The notes below the pieces were generated by a model. That model searched no databases. It saw only the letters and a list, made by a program, of their open reading frames with translations, and was not told the DNA's origin. Shown piece by piece: positions 1 to 8,195 of a DNA stretch of 64,000 nucleotides. The position numbers and the translations under genes are program-made. Position 1 is the first letter of the stretch, and every line of letters starts with the position of its first letter. Source of the stretch: Geoglobus sp. UBA235 (GTDB lineage: Archaea > Halobacteriota > Archaeoglobi > Archaeoglobales > Archaeoglobaceae); the NCBI GenBank assembly GCA_002494725.1, contig DACG01000011.1:1-64000 (forward strand), read 5' to 3'.

Positions 1-29
1 ATGTGAAGAAGGTGTATGGGGAGGTGTGA
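1..29 (+). CDS. 3' end of an upstream gene (partial)
   Basis: A reading frame entering from the left edge reads VKKVYGEV and stops with TGA at 27-29, directly abutting the ATG at 30. This is probably the tail of a preceding gene in the same transcription unit. Eight residues are too few to name a family. Confidence 0.3.
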
Positions 30-917
30 ATGGTTCAAGTGCTGATAAACAAGCTTGATAAGTACCTGGATTTTCTTTACGGTTATTTAATCTTGAAAGC
101 TTACGTATTCAGGCTTAGACTTAACGAAGAGTATTTTAACTTGGATTATCAAATGAGGTGGAAGAGTTATCTGGAAAGAGCTAATTTTGAAGAACTTATA
201 GAACTTGCATGTGTCTACATCAAAGGGGAGGTAGATGGGAGAATACTGGACGTGGCTGATGTTATGGATAGGGCATCTTACTTTGCTCTCATCCATCCCG
301 ATCACCCGAATATTACTCTTGGATTCTTCAAAGACGCCGATCTGTGGAATCTTTGGCTTGAAAGTGGTATTTACAGATATGCAAGAGAAGCAATCTCAGA
401 AACCTGCAATATAGGAAGGGGAGACAGAATAATTGACTTTGGATGTGGCAGTGCTTCACCATCATTTTACTCTGAATTAATAGGAGAATACGGCTTTTAT
501 GCAGGAGTGGACTATTCAAGACCGCTTTTGAAGATTGCCAAATCCAATTGCAAGGAAAAAAATCTGATTGACAGGGTAAAACTGATCCAGGGTTTTGTTG
601 AGTCAAAGATGGAATTTGGCAGGGAATATGACCTGGCAATCCTTTCTTCGATTCTTGAGTATTCAAGCACAAGAGCTGTGCTGAAAAATGCAGTAAACGC
701 CTTGAATGGCCAGGGAACGATAATTGTTTTTTCTGAGCTTTTTAGGGATGTACAACCTGAAAGAGAAAAACTTTTGGAACTGTATTATTCTCTGATACCG
801 AACTTTAAAAAATTTCCTGCAGTGATGGAAATACAGGACTTTTTGGACTCTTCCGGGTATCTGTACAAGATAAAGATGTACGGTTCACACATTCTCAAGA
901 TAGACATTCTTGAGTAG
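30..917 (+). CDS. Class I SAM-dependent methyltransferase
   Basis: A 295-residue protein with a Rossmann-type methyltransferase domain in its second half. Motif I (IIDFGCGS, about residues 134-141) is followed by an acidic residue in GVDYS and a later hydrophobic strand (YDLAILSSILEY). The first 120 residues are helical and match no domain I recognise; they may bind substrate. The start at 30 follows a GAGGTG ribosome binding site, and the upstream frame ends at 29, so the two may be cotranscribed. The acceptor is unknown; no neighbour indicates it. Confidence 0.75.
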   Translation: MVQVLINKLDKYLDFLYGYLILKAYVFRLRLNEEYFNLDYQMRWKSYLERANFEELIELACVYIKGEVDGRILDVADVMDRASYFALIHPDHPNITLGFFKDADLWNLWLESGIYRYAREAISETCNIGRGDRIIDFGCGSASPSFYSELIGEYGFYAGVDYSRPLLKIAKSNCKEKNLIDRVKLIQGFVESKMEFGREYDLAILSSILEYSSTRAVLKNAVNALNGQGTIIVFSELFRDVQPEREKLLELYYSLIPNFKKFPAVMEIQDFLDSSGYLYKIKMYGSHILKIDILE

Positions 918-970
918 CTTCATAATCTGTCTGGACTTTTCCTGCAGTAAATGTAGTGTTTCTTGAATAA

Positions 971-980
971 AATTTAAATA
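971..980 (+). promoter_or_regulatory. TATA box of albA
   Basis: The A/T-rich AATTTAAATA lies about 37 bases before the albA ATG at 1013. This leaves room for a short leader carrying the GGTGAT site at 1003-1008. Confidence 0.55.
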
Positions 981-1012
981 CAGTCATCATTCAGCCGGAT
1001 CAGGTGATAGCT

Positions 1013-1288
1013 ATGGCAGAGGATGCAGTAGTGTTTGTGGGATCAAAGCCTGTAATGAACTACGTTCTTGCAACATTGACACAGCTCAATGAGGGAGCAA
1101 GCAAGGTTGTGATTAAGGCAAGAGGGAAGGCTATCAGCAGAGCTGTGGATGTTGCTGAGATTGTCAGAAACAGATTCATGCCAAATGTAAAAGTGGAAGA
1201 TATCAGGATTGATACAGAAGAGCTTGACAGCGAGCAGGGAAGAGTTGTTAATGTTTCAACTATTGAAATTGAGCTTGTAAAAGAGTAA
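1013..1288 (+). CDS. albA: Alba DNA/RNA-binding chromatin protein
   Basis: A 91-residue Alba (Sac10b) protein, an abundant archaeal nucleic-acid-coating dimer. It has the family core VGSKPVMNYVLA, the KARGKAISRAVD stretch containing the lysines that bind DNA and are acetylated in other archaea, and the C-terminal strand VSTIEIEL. An in-frame GTG at 1004 exists, but the ATG at 1013 sits 4-5 bases after GGTGAT and gives the usual family N-terminus. It appears monocistronic, with its own TATA box and a T-run after the stop. Confidence 0.95.
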   Translation: MAEDAVVFVGSKPVMNYVLATLTQLNEGASKVVIKARGKAISRAVDVAEIVRNRFMPNVKVEDIRIDTEELDSEQGRVVNVSTIEIELVKE

Positions 1289-1300
1289 CTCTTCCTTTTT
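1289..1300 (+). terminator. Poly-T terminator after albA
   Basis: A pyrimidine-rich CTCTTCCTTTTT run follows the albA stop directly, ending in five Ts at 1296-1300. This is typical of archaeal intrinsic termination. Confidence 0.4.
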
Positions 1301-1363
1301 CTCACATTTTATTTGATTTTGTTTGACATTTAGACGTTTTGTAGTTTTTTAAACCCGGGATAA

Positions 1364-1373
1364 AGTTTTAAAA
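1364..1373 (+). promoter_or_regulatory. TATA box before the 1395 gene
   Basis: AGTTTTAAAA is centred about 27 bases before the ATG at 1395, with no ribosome binding site between. This suggests a leaderless transcript. Confidence 0.5.
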
Positions 1374-1394
1374 CAATGCACGGATTCAGTTATC

Positions 1395-2300
1395 ATGGCA
1401 AAACCACTTGAGAAAAAGTCTGCAAAAATATTGGCCTTGATTCTGGCACTCATAATGGTTGGTTCTGTTCTCGTTTATGCATTTAAGGGTGGTTACACCA
1501 CACCATCAAGGGAAGTGAAATACTCAGTTTCAGGTTTACGAGATACACTTAAACTCGTTTCAGACTCATCTAAAATATATTATTTGGATTTCAGAACTGA
1601 GGACCCGAATTTAACTCAGCTAATTGATGCGTACTGGCAAAGCCTGTCTCAGGATTACATTTTCAGGTATATACGATTCACCTCAGTCAATTCGACAGTT
1701 TATGCAGAATACTCTCCCGTTTCCATTGGGTATTATCCATATCTGTTTCTTTTCGATGTAGGCAGTTCCAAAGTTTTCTTCACTTACGATGAAAAACAGG
1801 AGTACGATGGTGTAACTCTTAAGTTAAAGGGTAGCTATGGGATGGCAGAAAACGTCAATCCTATAGCGGTTGGGACAGTTGACGCTGTTATGAGGTATGT
1901 AGATACAATTTCAGGAAAGAAGAAAGTGAACATCACTTATGCAGAGTACATATCAAAACTTCCTGACTTAGAATACAGGTTTGCGGTTATACTGACAGGG
2001 AGCAGTGCAGATCAGATTATAAGAATGAACAAAAGTGCCGGGCCGGTAACTGACTTTTATTTTGAGGGGATAGCCGTTAATGATACAGGGGGCTATGACA
2101 AGGTTATTGCCATGAATTTCAAACAGAATGTATTTTTTGTCAAAAGCAATGTTACTGCTTATTACAATGTTACGAGATATGGTGATTTGAACATAGCGTT
2201 CATGCATGATACCAATTTCACAAAAATCGTAACAGCAAAACCGGAGATGAGGGCGGTGTTTATAGAACCTGTAGAAGAAAATAGAGGAAATGAAAGTTGA
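1395..2300 (+). CDS. Membrane-anchored protein of unknown function
   Basis: A 301-residue protein with a lysine-rich start and one hydrophobic segment (about residues 13-30, LALILALIMVGSVLVYAF). About 270 polar residues follow, probably outside the membrane, with several NxS/T sequons (for example NST, NKS, NVT) that could be AglB targets. I recognise no domain. Its end overlaps the start of the Clp1-like gene by 11 bases, so the two are probably translated together. That pairing with an RNA kinase is unexplained. Confidence 0.7.
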   Translation: MAKPLEKKSAKILALILALIMVGSVLVYAFKGGYTTPSREVKYSVSGLRDTLKLVSDSSKIYYLDFRTEDPNLTQLIDAYWQSLSQDYIFRYIRFTSVNSTVYAEYSPVSIGYYPYLFLFDVGSSKVFFTYDEKQEYDGVTLKLKGSYGMAENVNPIAVGTVDAVMRYVDTISGKKKVNITYAEYISKLPDLEYRFAVILTGSSADQIIRMNKSAGPVTDFYFEGIAVNDTGGYDKVIAMNFKQNVFFVKSNVTAYYNVTRYGDLNIAFMHDTNFTKIVTAKPEMRAVFIEPVEENRGNES

Positions 2301-3444
2301 AGCCAACACCACAATTATCCTTTTTGGAAATGGAAGCGCAGTTATACAGGGGTATGCAGAGGTTTTCGGTAAAAAGGTGAATGCTGTAAATGTTCCGGAA
2401 GGTAAGGTGTATCCCATTTACTTTGAGAGTGATGCTGAAGTGGAAGTGGATGGGAAATATATCCAGATTAACGGAGACACAATTCCAGAATCATGGAAGA
2501 AATTTGTCAAAAAAGATTACGGAAAAGTTTTCACATTTGGAGGTACAGATTCAGGAAAAAGCTCTTTCTGTGTTTATGTTATAAATAAATCGGATATAAT
2601 ACATGTGATAGACGCAGACATAGGCCAGAATGATCTTTCCCATCCAGGAACAATGGCACTTGGCATAAAAGAGGATAGTGTAATTTCTCTATCAGAACTC
2701 AAGACTCATGAAATTGCTTTTGTTGGGACCATATCTCCATCCGGTTTTGAGTCAAGGTGCTTGAGGGCATTCTCCAGATTATGCAAATTCGCAACAGAAA
2801 ATGCTATTGTTGACACCACGGGGTGGATCCATGGCAGAAGAGCGAGAGAGTACAAGCTATCGAAAATTGAGATATTCAATCCAGATGCGGTTGTTGCAGT
2901 TGGAGAGGACCCCTATTTTGTGGATGATGTGGATGTTTTCAGACTGGAAAGCTTTGTTATACAGAAAAGGGACAGGAATCTAAGAGCAGTTATAAGGAAG
3001 AGGAACTATGAGAGATGGCTTGAAAACGCAGTGGAGGTTGAGAGGGGCGTTGAGGAGGTATTGCTGAGAAACACAACACTCTTCAGAGGTGAACAGCTCT
3101 ATGATCCCGTTCTTGAAACATTTGGAGATGTTATTTACTGCGAGAGAGGCTATGATTTTTTGAACATCTATTCAGAGAATTTCTCTGCAGGACAGGAGGC
3201 AGTCAGGTTTCTCAGGGAATATTTCTGTGTTTCGGAGGTTAACATAATCAGGCCTTCTGAACTCAAGGGTCTTGTTCTGGGACTCAGGAAGGGGAGGAGA
3301 TATCTTACAATGGGGCTGCTTAAGGAAGTCGATTTTGATGAGAAAGTGTTAAGATTTCTGGGAACAAAAGATGCTGATGTCATCGAATTTGGCTCTTTCA
3401 GGCTTGATGAGGAAAGGAAGGAGGTTGTGGTGAGGGTGCCATGA
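2290..3444 (+). CDS. Clp1/Grc3-type polynucleotide 5'-hydroxyl kinase
   Basis: A 384-residue protein. Residues 1-70 form a beta-rich N-terminal domain, followed by a P-loop GGTDSGKSS (about 84-92) and the kinase signature VIDADIGQND (about 106-115). The family phosphorylates 5'-OH ends of RNA or DNA using ATP or GTP; archaeal homologues are thought to act in RNA processing or repair. It overlaps the upstream gene by 11 bases, and its TGA overlaps the next ATG as ATGA, in a run with yjbQ-like and ftsJ-like genes. The neighbouring rRNA methylase fits an RNA-metabolism unit. Confidence 0.85.
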   Translation: MKVEANTTIILFGNGSAVIQGYAEVFGKKVNAVNVPEGKVYPIYFESDAEVEVDGKYIQINGDTIPESWKKFVKKDYGKVFTFGGTDSGKSSFCVYVINKSDIIHVIDADIGQNDLSHPGTMALGIKEDSVISLSELKTHEIAFVGTISPSGFESRCLRAFSRLCKFATENAIVDTTGWIHGRRAREYKLSKIEIFNPDAVVAVGEDPYFVDDVDVFRLESFVIQKRDRNLRAVIRKRNYERWLENAVEVERGVEEVLLRNTTLFRGEQLYDPVLETFGDVIYCERGYDFLNIYSENFSAGQEAVRFLREYFCVSEVNIIRPSELKGLVLGLRKGRRYLTMGLLKEVDFDEKVLRFLGTKDADVIEFGSFRLDEERKEVVVRVP

Positions 3445-3839
3445 AGGTTATCACCATTGAAACCAGAAGCAGAGAGGAGGTTGTTGACATAACTGAAGAG
3501 GTGAAGAGGGCAGTAACTGGCAAAAATGGAATTCTTGTTGTCCATTCATACCACACCACAACGGGGGTTGTGATCAATGAGGCAGAGGCCGGGTTGCTGA
3601 GGGACATAATTGACAGACTTTCAGATCTTGTTCCCAGAAATGCTGGTTACATTCATGACAGGATTGACAGCAATGCTGATGCTCACATAAAGGCATCTCT
3701 TGTTGGAAATTCTGTCGTGATTCCTGTTGAGAACGGAAAGCCTGCACTGGGGACATGGCAGAGAATCCTCTTCCTTGAGTTTGATGGCCCCAGAAGGAGA
3801 AGGGTCAATGTGATGTTTTATGAAGCCCAGGAGAGTTGA
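3441..3839 (+). CDS. YjbQ/UPF0047 family protein
   Basis: A 132-residue, full-length member of the UPF0047 (YjbQ) family. Family marks are HSYHTTTGVVINE near residues 35-47, DSNADAHIKASLVG, and GTWQRILFLEFDGPR near the end. Escherichia coli YjbQ has weak thiamine-phosphate synthase activity, but the physiological role of archaeal members is not settled. It starts by ATGA overlap with the kinase gene and overlaps the next gene by 20 bases. Confidence 0.88.
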   Translation: MKVITIETRSREEVVDITEEVKRAVTGKNGILVVHSYHTTTGVVINEAEAGLLRDIIDRLSDLVPRNAGYIHDRIDSNADAHIKASLVGNSVVIPVENGKPALGTWQRILFLEFDGPRRRRVNVMFYEAQES

Positions 3840-4434
3840 GGACAGGCAGGATCATTACTACTGGAAGGCGAAAAAAGAGGGATACCGGAGCAGAGCAGCA
3901 TTCAAGCTGAAACAGATGAACAGGAAGTTCGGGCTTATAAAAAAGAATTACTGGGTTCTTGATCTGGGTGCATCTCCAGGTGGATGGAGTCAGGTTGCTG
4001 TGGAGCTTGGAGCGAGAGTTGTTGCAGTTGATCTGAGCCCGATGAAGGAAATGGAAGGTGTGCACTTCATTCAGGGAGACATAACGTCAGGGGACACATG
4101 GAGGAAAATAAGGGAAATCAGAGATAGCTTTGATGCTGTAATATGTGATGCCTCACCCAAGATTACGGGAAACTGGGATTTGGATCACTTCAGATCGGTT
4201 GAGATCACGGAGGCTGCATTCAGAATTGCAAAAACATTTCTGAAGCCCGGAGGAAACTTTGTTGTAAAGATGTTTCAGGGAGAAGAAACACCGAGACTTT
4301 TCTCCGAGTTCAAGAAATTCTTTGTATTCAGAAAGCTTCATTCTCCACCGGCCTCAAGAAAGAGAAGCTCTGAAATCTACTTCATCGGAAAGGGTTTTGG
4401 TGGGAAATTCAGACCAAAACGGGATCTTGATTAA
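3820..4434 (+). CDS. rlmE: FtsJ/RrmJ-type 2'-O-ribose rRNA methyltransferase
   Basis: A 204-residue enzyme predicted to methylate a 2'-OH of 23S rRNA with SAM. The catalytic KDKE tetrad is visible: K29 (RAAFKL), D110 (ICDASP), K150 (FVVKMF) and E185 (RSSEIYF). The SAM-binding motif is DLGASPGGWSQ (about 48-58). Length matches bacterial RrmJ, without the C-terminal TRAM extension of some archaeal relatives. It overlaps yjbQ by 20 bases, the last gene of the unit. Confidence 0.92.
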   Translation: MKPRRVEDRQDHYYWKAKKEGYRSRAAFKLKQMNRKFGLIKKNYWVLDLGASPGGWSQVAVELGARVVAVDLSPMKEMEGVHFIQGDITSGDTWRKIREIRDSFDAVICDASPKITGNWDLDHFRSVEITEAAFRIAKTFLKPGGNFVVKMFQGEETPRLFSEFKKFFVFRKLHSPPASRKRSSEIYFIGKGFGGKFRPKRDLD

Positions 4435-4545
4435 ATCAGCCATTCAGCCCTGACGACACTCTGTAAAGAAAAAGAAATCTCTGTAAAGTTTTGTAAAGTG
4501 TTGTGAAACATCTGAAATATTTTTGTTTGAGAAATCTGAAAAAGT

Positions 4546-4556
4546 GCTTTTATTTT
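4546..4556 (+). promoter_or_regulatory. TATA box before the 4587 gene
   Basis: GCTTTTATTTT lies about 35 bases before the ATG at 4587, leaving a short leader with a GGTGAT site at 4577-4582. Confidence 0.45.
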
Positions 4557-4586
4557 CCGGAATTCAAGATATGATCGGTGATGCAT

Positions 4587-5732
4587 ATGAAAAAGGTGTT
4601 GGTGATGCTTGCTGCAATGCTGCTGACTTCAACGGCATATCCGGTGTTTGCAAATGAGGACAAGATGCATGGGAAAGAGCATGGATATGGTGGTGGACAT
4701 GACGAAATGGATGAACATGGGAAATGGGACGATGATCACAGAGGGGTTTACATAGAGGTGGAGGTTTACAGCAACTGGTCAAAGGTGGAAATAAAAATAG
4801 ATGGTACAGAGTCAAAACTGATTCTTCACACAGTTAACATTGATAAAATAATAGATGCAATTGTCAATGAAACCGGATTGAGCAGAGACGTTGTGGAAAA
4901 CAGTATAAGAATCGAAATTAAGGAGCGATCGCATAACTTCTGGAAGTATTTTAGGGGAAAGGAGATGGTAGAGGAAAAGAGGATAAAGTACAGGGAAATG
5001 ATGGAGAAAAGGGAGGAAATGAAAGAAAACTATCTAAGGAAGTACTCAGAAACAAGGCAACTTTATCAGAAAGTGAAGCACAGAGGATTTGGAGATCCTG
5101 TTGTTTTCAATGCTACAAAAGATTTCGTCATTTACGGAATTGATTTCATAATCACGCATCTTGACAGTCTTGAGCTGAGAATCATGACCATGAACATCAA
5201 CAATACCACCGCTCAGAACCTTTCGGGGGACATATCTTCCATAAGATCGGAACTTGAATACTGGAAGGAGAAGATAAACATCTCCACAACACCGGAAGAA
5301 CTGAGAAACAATGTGAGAGCGTTTTCAAGCGAATGGAAGACACTTAGAGTTAAAATAAGTGCAGTTACCGGGAAAGTTCTCTCACTCAAGCTACTTGATA
5401 TAATAGAAAATGCTGAGAAGAATTCAGCGAAGATAGAGGACAAAATTCTGGAGCTTGAAAACAGGAGCATTGACACATCTGATATATGGAGGGTGTACAA
5501 CAGATATCTCGAGAGGCTCGCTTCAGCAAAAGAACATGCCCTGAAATCTGTTGATCACTTCAACAATGCTCTTGACTCAGGTGATACGGGTACGGCCAGA
5601 TGGGAGTTCTCTGCTGGAAAGTCTGAGTACTCTAAGGCAATATCTGATATGAAAGAATCTCTAAATGATCTCAAAAGAGTGTTTAAGGAATTCAGGGATG
5701 CTTTGAGAGCTGCCGGGTCAGGAGGGGAGTAG
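4587..5732 (+). CDS. Secreted His/Asp/Gly-rich, helical protein
   Basis: A 381-residue exported protein of unknown function. A signal peptide (about residues 1-23, MKKVLVMLAAMLLTSTAYPV) is followed by a histidine-, aspartate- and glycine-rich stretch (about 24-55) suited to metal binding. The rest is highly charged, largely helical sequence with likely coiled coils. The start at 4587 follows GGTGAT by 4-5 bases and begins the signal peptide; in-frame GTG 4578 and ATG 4581 are less likely. Only two bases separate it from the lipoprotein gene, so the two envelope proteins are probably one operon. Confidence 0.7.
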   Translation: MKKVLVMLAAMLLTSTAYPVFANEDKMHGKEHGYGGGHDEMDEHGKWDDDHRGVYIEVEVYSNWSKVEIKIDGTESKLILHTVNIDKIIDAIVNETGLSRDVVENSIRIEIKERSHNFWKYFRGKEMVEEKRIKYREMMEKREEMKENYLRKYSETRQLYQKVKHRGFGDPVVFNATKDFVIYGIDFIITHLDSLELRIMTMNINNTTAQNLSGDISSIRSELEYWKEKINISTTPEELRNNVRAFSSEWKTLRVKISAVTGKVLSLKLLDIIENAEKNSAKIEDKILELENRSIDTSDIWRVYNRYLERLASAKEHALKSVDHFNNALDSGDTGTARWEFSAGKSEYSKAISDMKESLNDLKRVFKEFRDALRAAGSGGE

Positions 5733-5734
5733 AA

Positions 5735-5983
5735 ATGAAAATACGAACAATTTTAATTTTTACCTTGCTATCTCTGACCCTCATAACCTACGGATGTGCA
5801 CAAAAAGGAACTGGGACATCTGAAACAAAAAAAGAAGCCACGCCCACACCCACAGAAAGCCGGTCCCAGCAACCTCAGGAAAACGTGACCGGAACACTAA
5901 ACGACATAGAATCTCAGATAAAGGAGATTGAAGAGCTTGAAAAATCCCTTCAGGTAATCAACAACATGTCTTTCCAGATTTGA
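5735..5983 (+). CDS. Small lipoprotein
   Basis: An 82-residue lipoprotein candidate: a hydrophobic signal (TILIFTLLSLTLITYG) ends at a lipobox cysteine near residue 21. A Thr/Pro-rich linker (TPTPTES) and a C-terminal amphipathic helix (about 55-75) follow. The function is unknown. It starts two bases after the stop of the secreted histidine-rich protein, so joint expression and possible interaction at the outer membrane face are likely. Confidence 0.65.
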   Translation: MKIRTILIFTLLSLTLITYGCAQKGTGTSETKKEATPTPTESRSQQPQENVTGTLNDIESQIKEIEELEKSLQVINNMSFQI

Positions 5984-5990
5984 ATGTTTA

Positions 5991-6009
5991 ATTTTTTTAA
6001 ATCTTTTTT
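5991..6009 (+). terminator. T-runs between convergent genes
   Basis: Two T-runs (5992-5998 and 6004-6009) follow the lipoprotein stop and are suited to end its transcript. The second lies inside the last codons of the convergent minus-strand gene. Confidence 0.4.
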
Positions 6010-6533
6010 GGGATGAGAATGGAGCCATCCCTGCCTGATATTATCTCCCCCATTCCATCGTAAAACAGCTTCACGGTTAATGCAGATAGCAGAGCATCGA
6101 CTTCATCGTGGTTTCTGACCTCACCGGAAATGTATCCTGCCAGGTCTTTTTTTATTCTTTCCAGACACTCTTTTTTTCTTTTGTTGCAGTCCGGTGCGAT
6201 TCCCAGAATAACCCTTGTGGCAAATGGATACACCTCGAAAACCCTGATTCCCCACTGTTTAAACTTCTCTGCAATTTTTATACCTCTTTCAACGGTTTTT
6301 TGAAAGAATGGTGAGCCTGATGGGAAAAGCTTTATTCCCATTTTGAGCAGTTTCCTTTCGCACTCCCTGAAATAACCCTTCTCAGGAAATGAAAGTGGAG
6401 CATCTATCCCGACAGCACGGATGTCATCCAGATTAGTGCAGTCGCTGTAATCCTGAAATATTCTGATGCAGTCTTTCCGAATAATTGCCATGGGAGATCT
6501 TTCAAGTCCTACATCGATTCCGACAAACACCAT
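5997..6533 (-). CDS. DUF429 family protein (RNase H-like fold)
   Basis: A 178-residue protein with the DUF429 pattern: a GIDVG strand at the N-terminus, a conserved GIDAPLSFP, a central FPSGSPFF, EVYPFATR and a C-terminal NHDEVDALLSAL. The spread of acidic residues suggests an RNase H-like or actin-like nuclease or phosphotransferase fold. The biological role is unknown. A TATA box at 6556-6565 lies about 27 bases upstream of the ATG, implying a leaderless message. It is convergent with the lipoprotein gene. Confidence 0.75.
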   Translation of the reverse strand: MVFVGIDVGLERSPMAIIRKDCIRIFQDYSDCTNLDDIRAVGIDAPLSFPEKGYFRECERKLLKMGIKLFPSGSPFFQKTVERGIKIAEKFKQWGIRVFEVYPFATRVILGIAPDCNKRKKECLERIKKDLAGYISGEVRNHDEVDALLSALTVKLFYDGMGEIISGRDGSILIPKKI

Positions 6534-6555
6534 ATCTGTTTTACGATCTGAAACA

Positions 6556-6565
6556 AATTTAAATC
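6556..6565 (-). promoter_or_regulatory. TATA box of the DUF429 gene
   Basis: On the minus strand an ATTTAAATTT element is centred about 27 bases before the ATG at 6533, with no ribosome binding site between. Confidence 0.5.
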
Positions 6566-6605
6566 TGATTGATTTTCAGATGAATTCCTGAAAAATCAGG
6601 GAAAA

Positions 6606-6616
6606 CGATTTTAAGC
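6606..6616 (+). promoter_or_regulatory. TATA box of htpX
   Basis: CGATTTTAAGC is centred about 27 bases before the htpX ATG at 6638. No ribosome binding site lies between, suggesting a leaderless transcript. Confidence 0.45.
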
Positions 6617-6637
6617 AGTTCTGTCCAACAATCAAAC

Positions 6638-7642
6638 ATGTTCCTGATATTCGATCCGGTATACATGATACTGGCAGTGGCTGGATACTTTATTATGTTC
6701 TTCCTCGCATCAGCAATTGCCCCCAAGGTTGCCGGAAGGGTGGCAGGAAGGTTCTCACTCTACACCTCGATGCTGATCCTTGCCATACTGATCCTTGCAG
6801 TGAGCGGTTCGATTATCTATTATGTTCTGGCATATTCAGGGATATACATTGGATTTTACGGGCTCATAGCCTTTTTGATAATCATCAACGTTCTGATGTA
6901 CTTCTTCTCTCCCCAGATGATAAACATGATGTACGGAGCAAAACACTTTCCGGAGCTTCAGGCAGTTGTCGATGAGGTTGCAATGAGGCTCGGAGATGGC
7001 AGAAAGTACAAAGCAATGGTTGTGAGGTCACCGCCAAACGCATTTGCCTATGGAAATTTTCTGAGTGGAAGGTTTGTTGCAGTCTCGGATTCGTTGATGA
7101 GCATGCTCAACAGGGAAGAGCTGATGGCAGTTGTGGGGCACGAAATAGGCCATCACAGGCACAGAGATTCAGCAGTAATGCTTTTGTTCGGACTTCTTCC
7201 ATCAATAATATTCTATCTTGGCTATGCCCTTGTTCACTCTGGACTCAGAGATGAGAGAGGCAGGACAACCGCTTTAATTGGAATCGCTGCGGTTATAGCA
7301 AGTTTCATAGTCCAGATTCTTGTTCTCGCATTCAGCAGGCTTAGGGAGTATTATGCGGATACTGAAGGTGTCAGGGTTTCAGGAAAGCTGCCAATGCAAT
7401 CCTCTCTTGCAAAGATACATGCATTCTACCACAGGGTGCCGAGAGCCTTAGATGAGATTCAGGGAAGCAGCTTCAAGACCCTCTTCATATATGCCTTCAC
7501 AGATGCATTTGCAAGCCCCTACATTTCTGCAAGAGATATTGAAGTGTTAAAAAGGGCCAGGATCTCACCGGTTGAGGAGTTCCTGTCCACCCATCCCCCC
7601 ATCCCCAAGAGGCTGAGGTTCATAGATTCATTGCCTTACTGA
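6638..7642 (+). CDS. htpX: HtpX-like membrane zinc metalloprotease (M48)
   Basis: A 334-residue membrane protease. The zinc motif HEIGHH is at about residues 168-173, with the distal glutamate in REYYADTEG near 245. There are two hydrophobic segments before the catalytic domain and two after it, as in the HtpX family, which degrades damaged membrane proteins from the cytoplasmic side. It appears to be monocistronic. Confidence 0.92.
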   Translation: MFLIFDPVYMILAVAGYFIMFFLASAIAPKVAGRVAGRFSLYTSMLILAILILAVSGSIIYYVLAYSGIYIGFYGLIAFLIIINVLMYFFSPQMINMMYGAKHFPELQAVVDEVAMRLGDGRKYKAMVVRSPPNAFAYGNFLSGRFVAVSDSLMSMLNREELMAVVGHEIGHHRHRDSAVMLLFGLLPSIIFYLGYALVHSGLRDERGRTTALIGIAAVIASFIVQILVLAFSRLREYYADTEGVRVSGKLPMQSSLAKIHAFYHRVPRALDEIQGSSFKTLFIYAFTDAFASPYISARDIEVLKRARISPVEEFLSTHPPIPKRLRFIDSLPY

Positions 7643-7678
7643 GAAAAGATTTTCTATTTCCCTTTTTCAAATTGGATC

Positions 7679-8194
7679 ATGAACCCGGAAGCTCTTTACA
7701 GGATAAGCTACGGACTTTACATAGTTTCAAGCCAGAACAGCGAAAGGCCAAACGGTCAGATTGCCAACACTGTGTTTCAGGTAACCTCAGAGCCCGTTAT
7801 GGTTGCCGTGTGTCTCAACAGAAGCAATTTGACCAGCACCTGTGTCAGAGAGTCCGGAGTTTTTTCAGTCTCTGTTCTCGAAAAGGACACTCCGATGGAG
7901 TTCATAGGGAGATTTGGATTCAGGTCCGGCAGGGATATTGACAAATTTCAGGGTATAGATTATTTTATCGGAAAAACAGGTGCTCCTGTTGTGAGGGAAC
8001 ACGCTGTGGCATACATTGAGGCCGAACTGAGGGATATGATGGATGTGGGATCACACACCCTTTTTGTTGGGGAAGTTGTGGATGCAGAAGTCCTGAAGGA
8101 TGCTGATGTGATGACCTACAGCTACTATCACTATGTACTCAAAGGGAAAGCACCAAAAACCGCCACAGTTTACTTGGAGAATCTAAAAAAATAA
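7679..8194 (+). CDS. Flavin reductase-like FMN-binding protein
   Basis: A 171-residue protein of the flavin-reductase-like domain family: an N-terminal LYRISYGLYIVSS, NGQIANTVFQVTSEP for FMN contacts, and SHTLFVGEVVDAEVL near the C-terminus. Archaeal members can be NAD(P)H:FMN reductases or electron carriers linked to rubredoxin or flavodiiron proteins. The ATG at 7679 has no ribosome binding site, so a leaderless start is likely. It is convergent with the HdrBC pair. Confidence 0.85.
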   Translation: MNPEALYRISYGLYIVSSQNSERPNGQIANTVFQVTSEPVMVAVCLNRSNLTSTCVRESGVFSVSVLEKDTPMEFIGRFGFRSGRDIDKFQGIDYFIGKTGAPVVREHAVAYIEAELRDMMDVGSHTLFVGEVVDAEVLKDADVMTYSYYHYVLKGKAPKTATVYLENLKK

Positions 8195-8195
8195 T

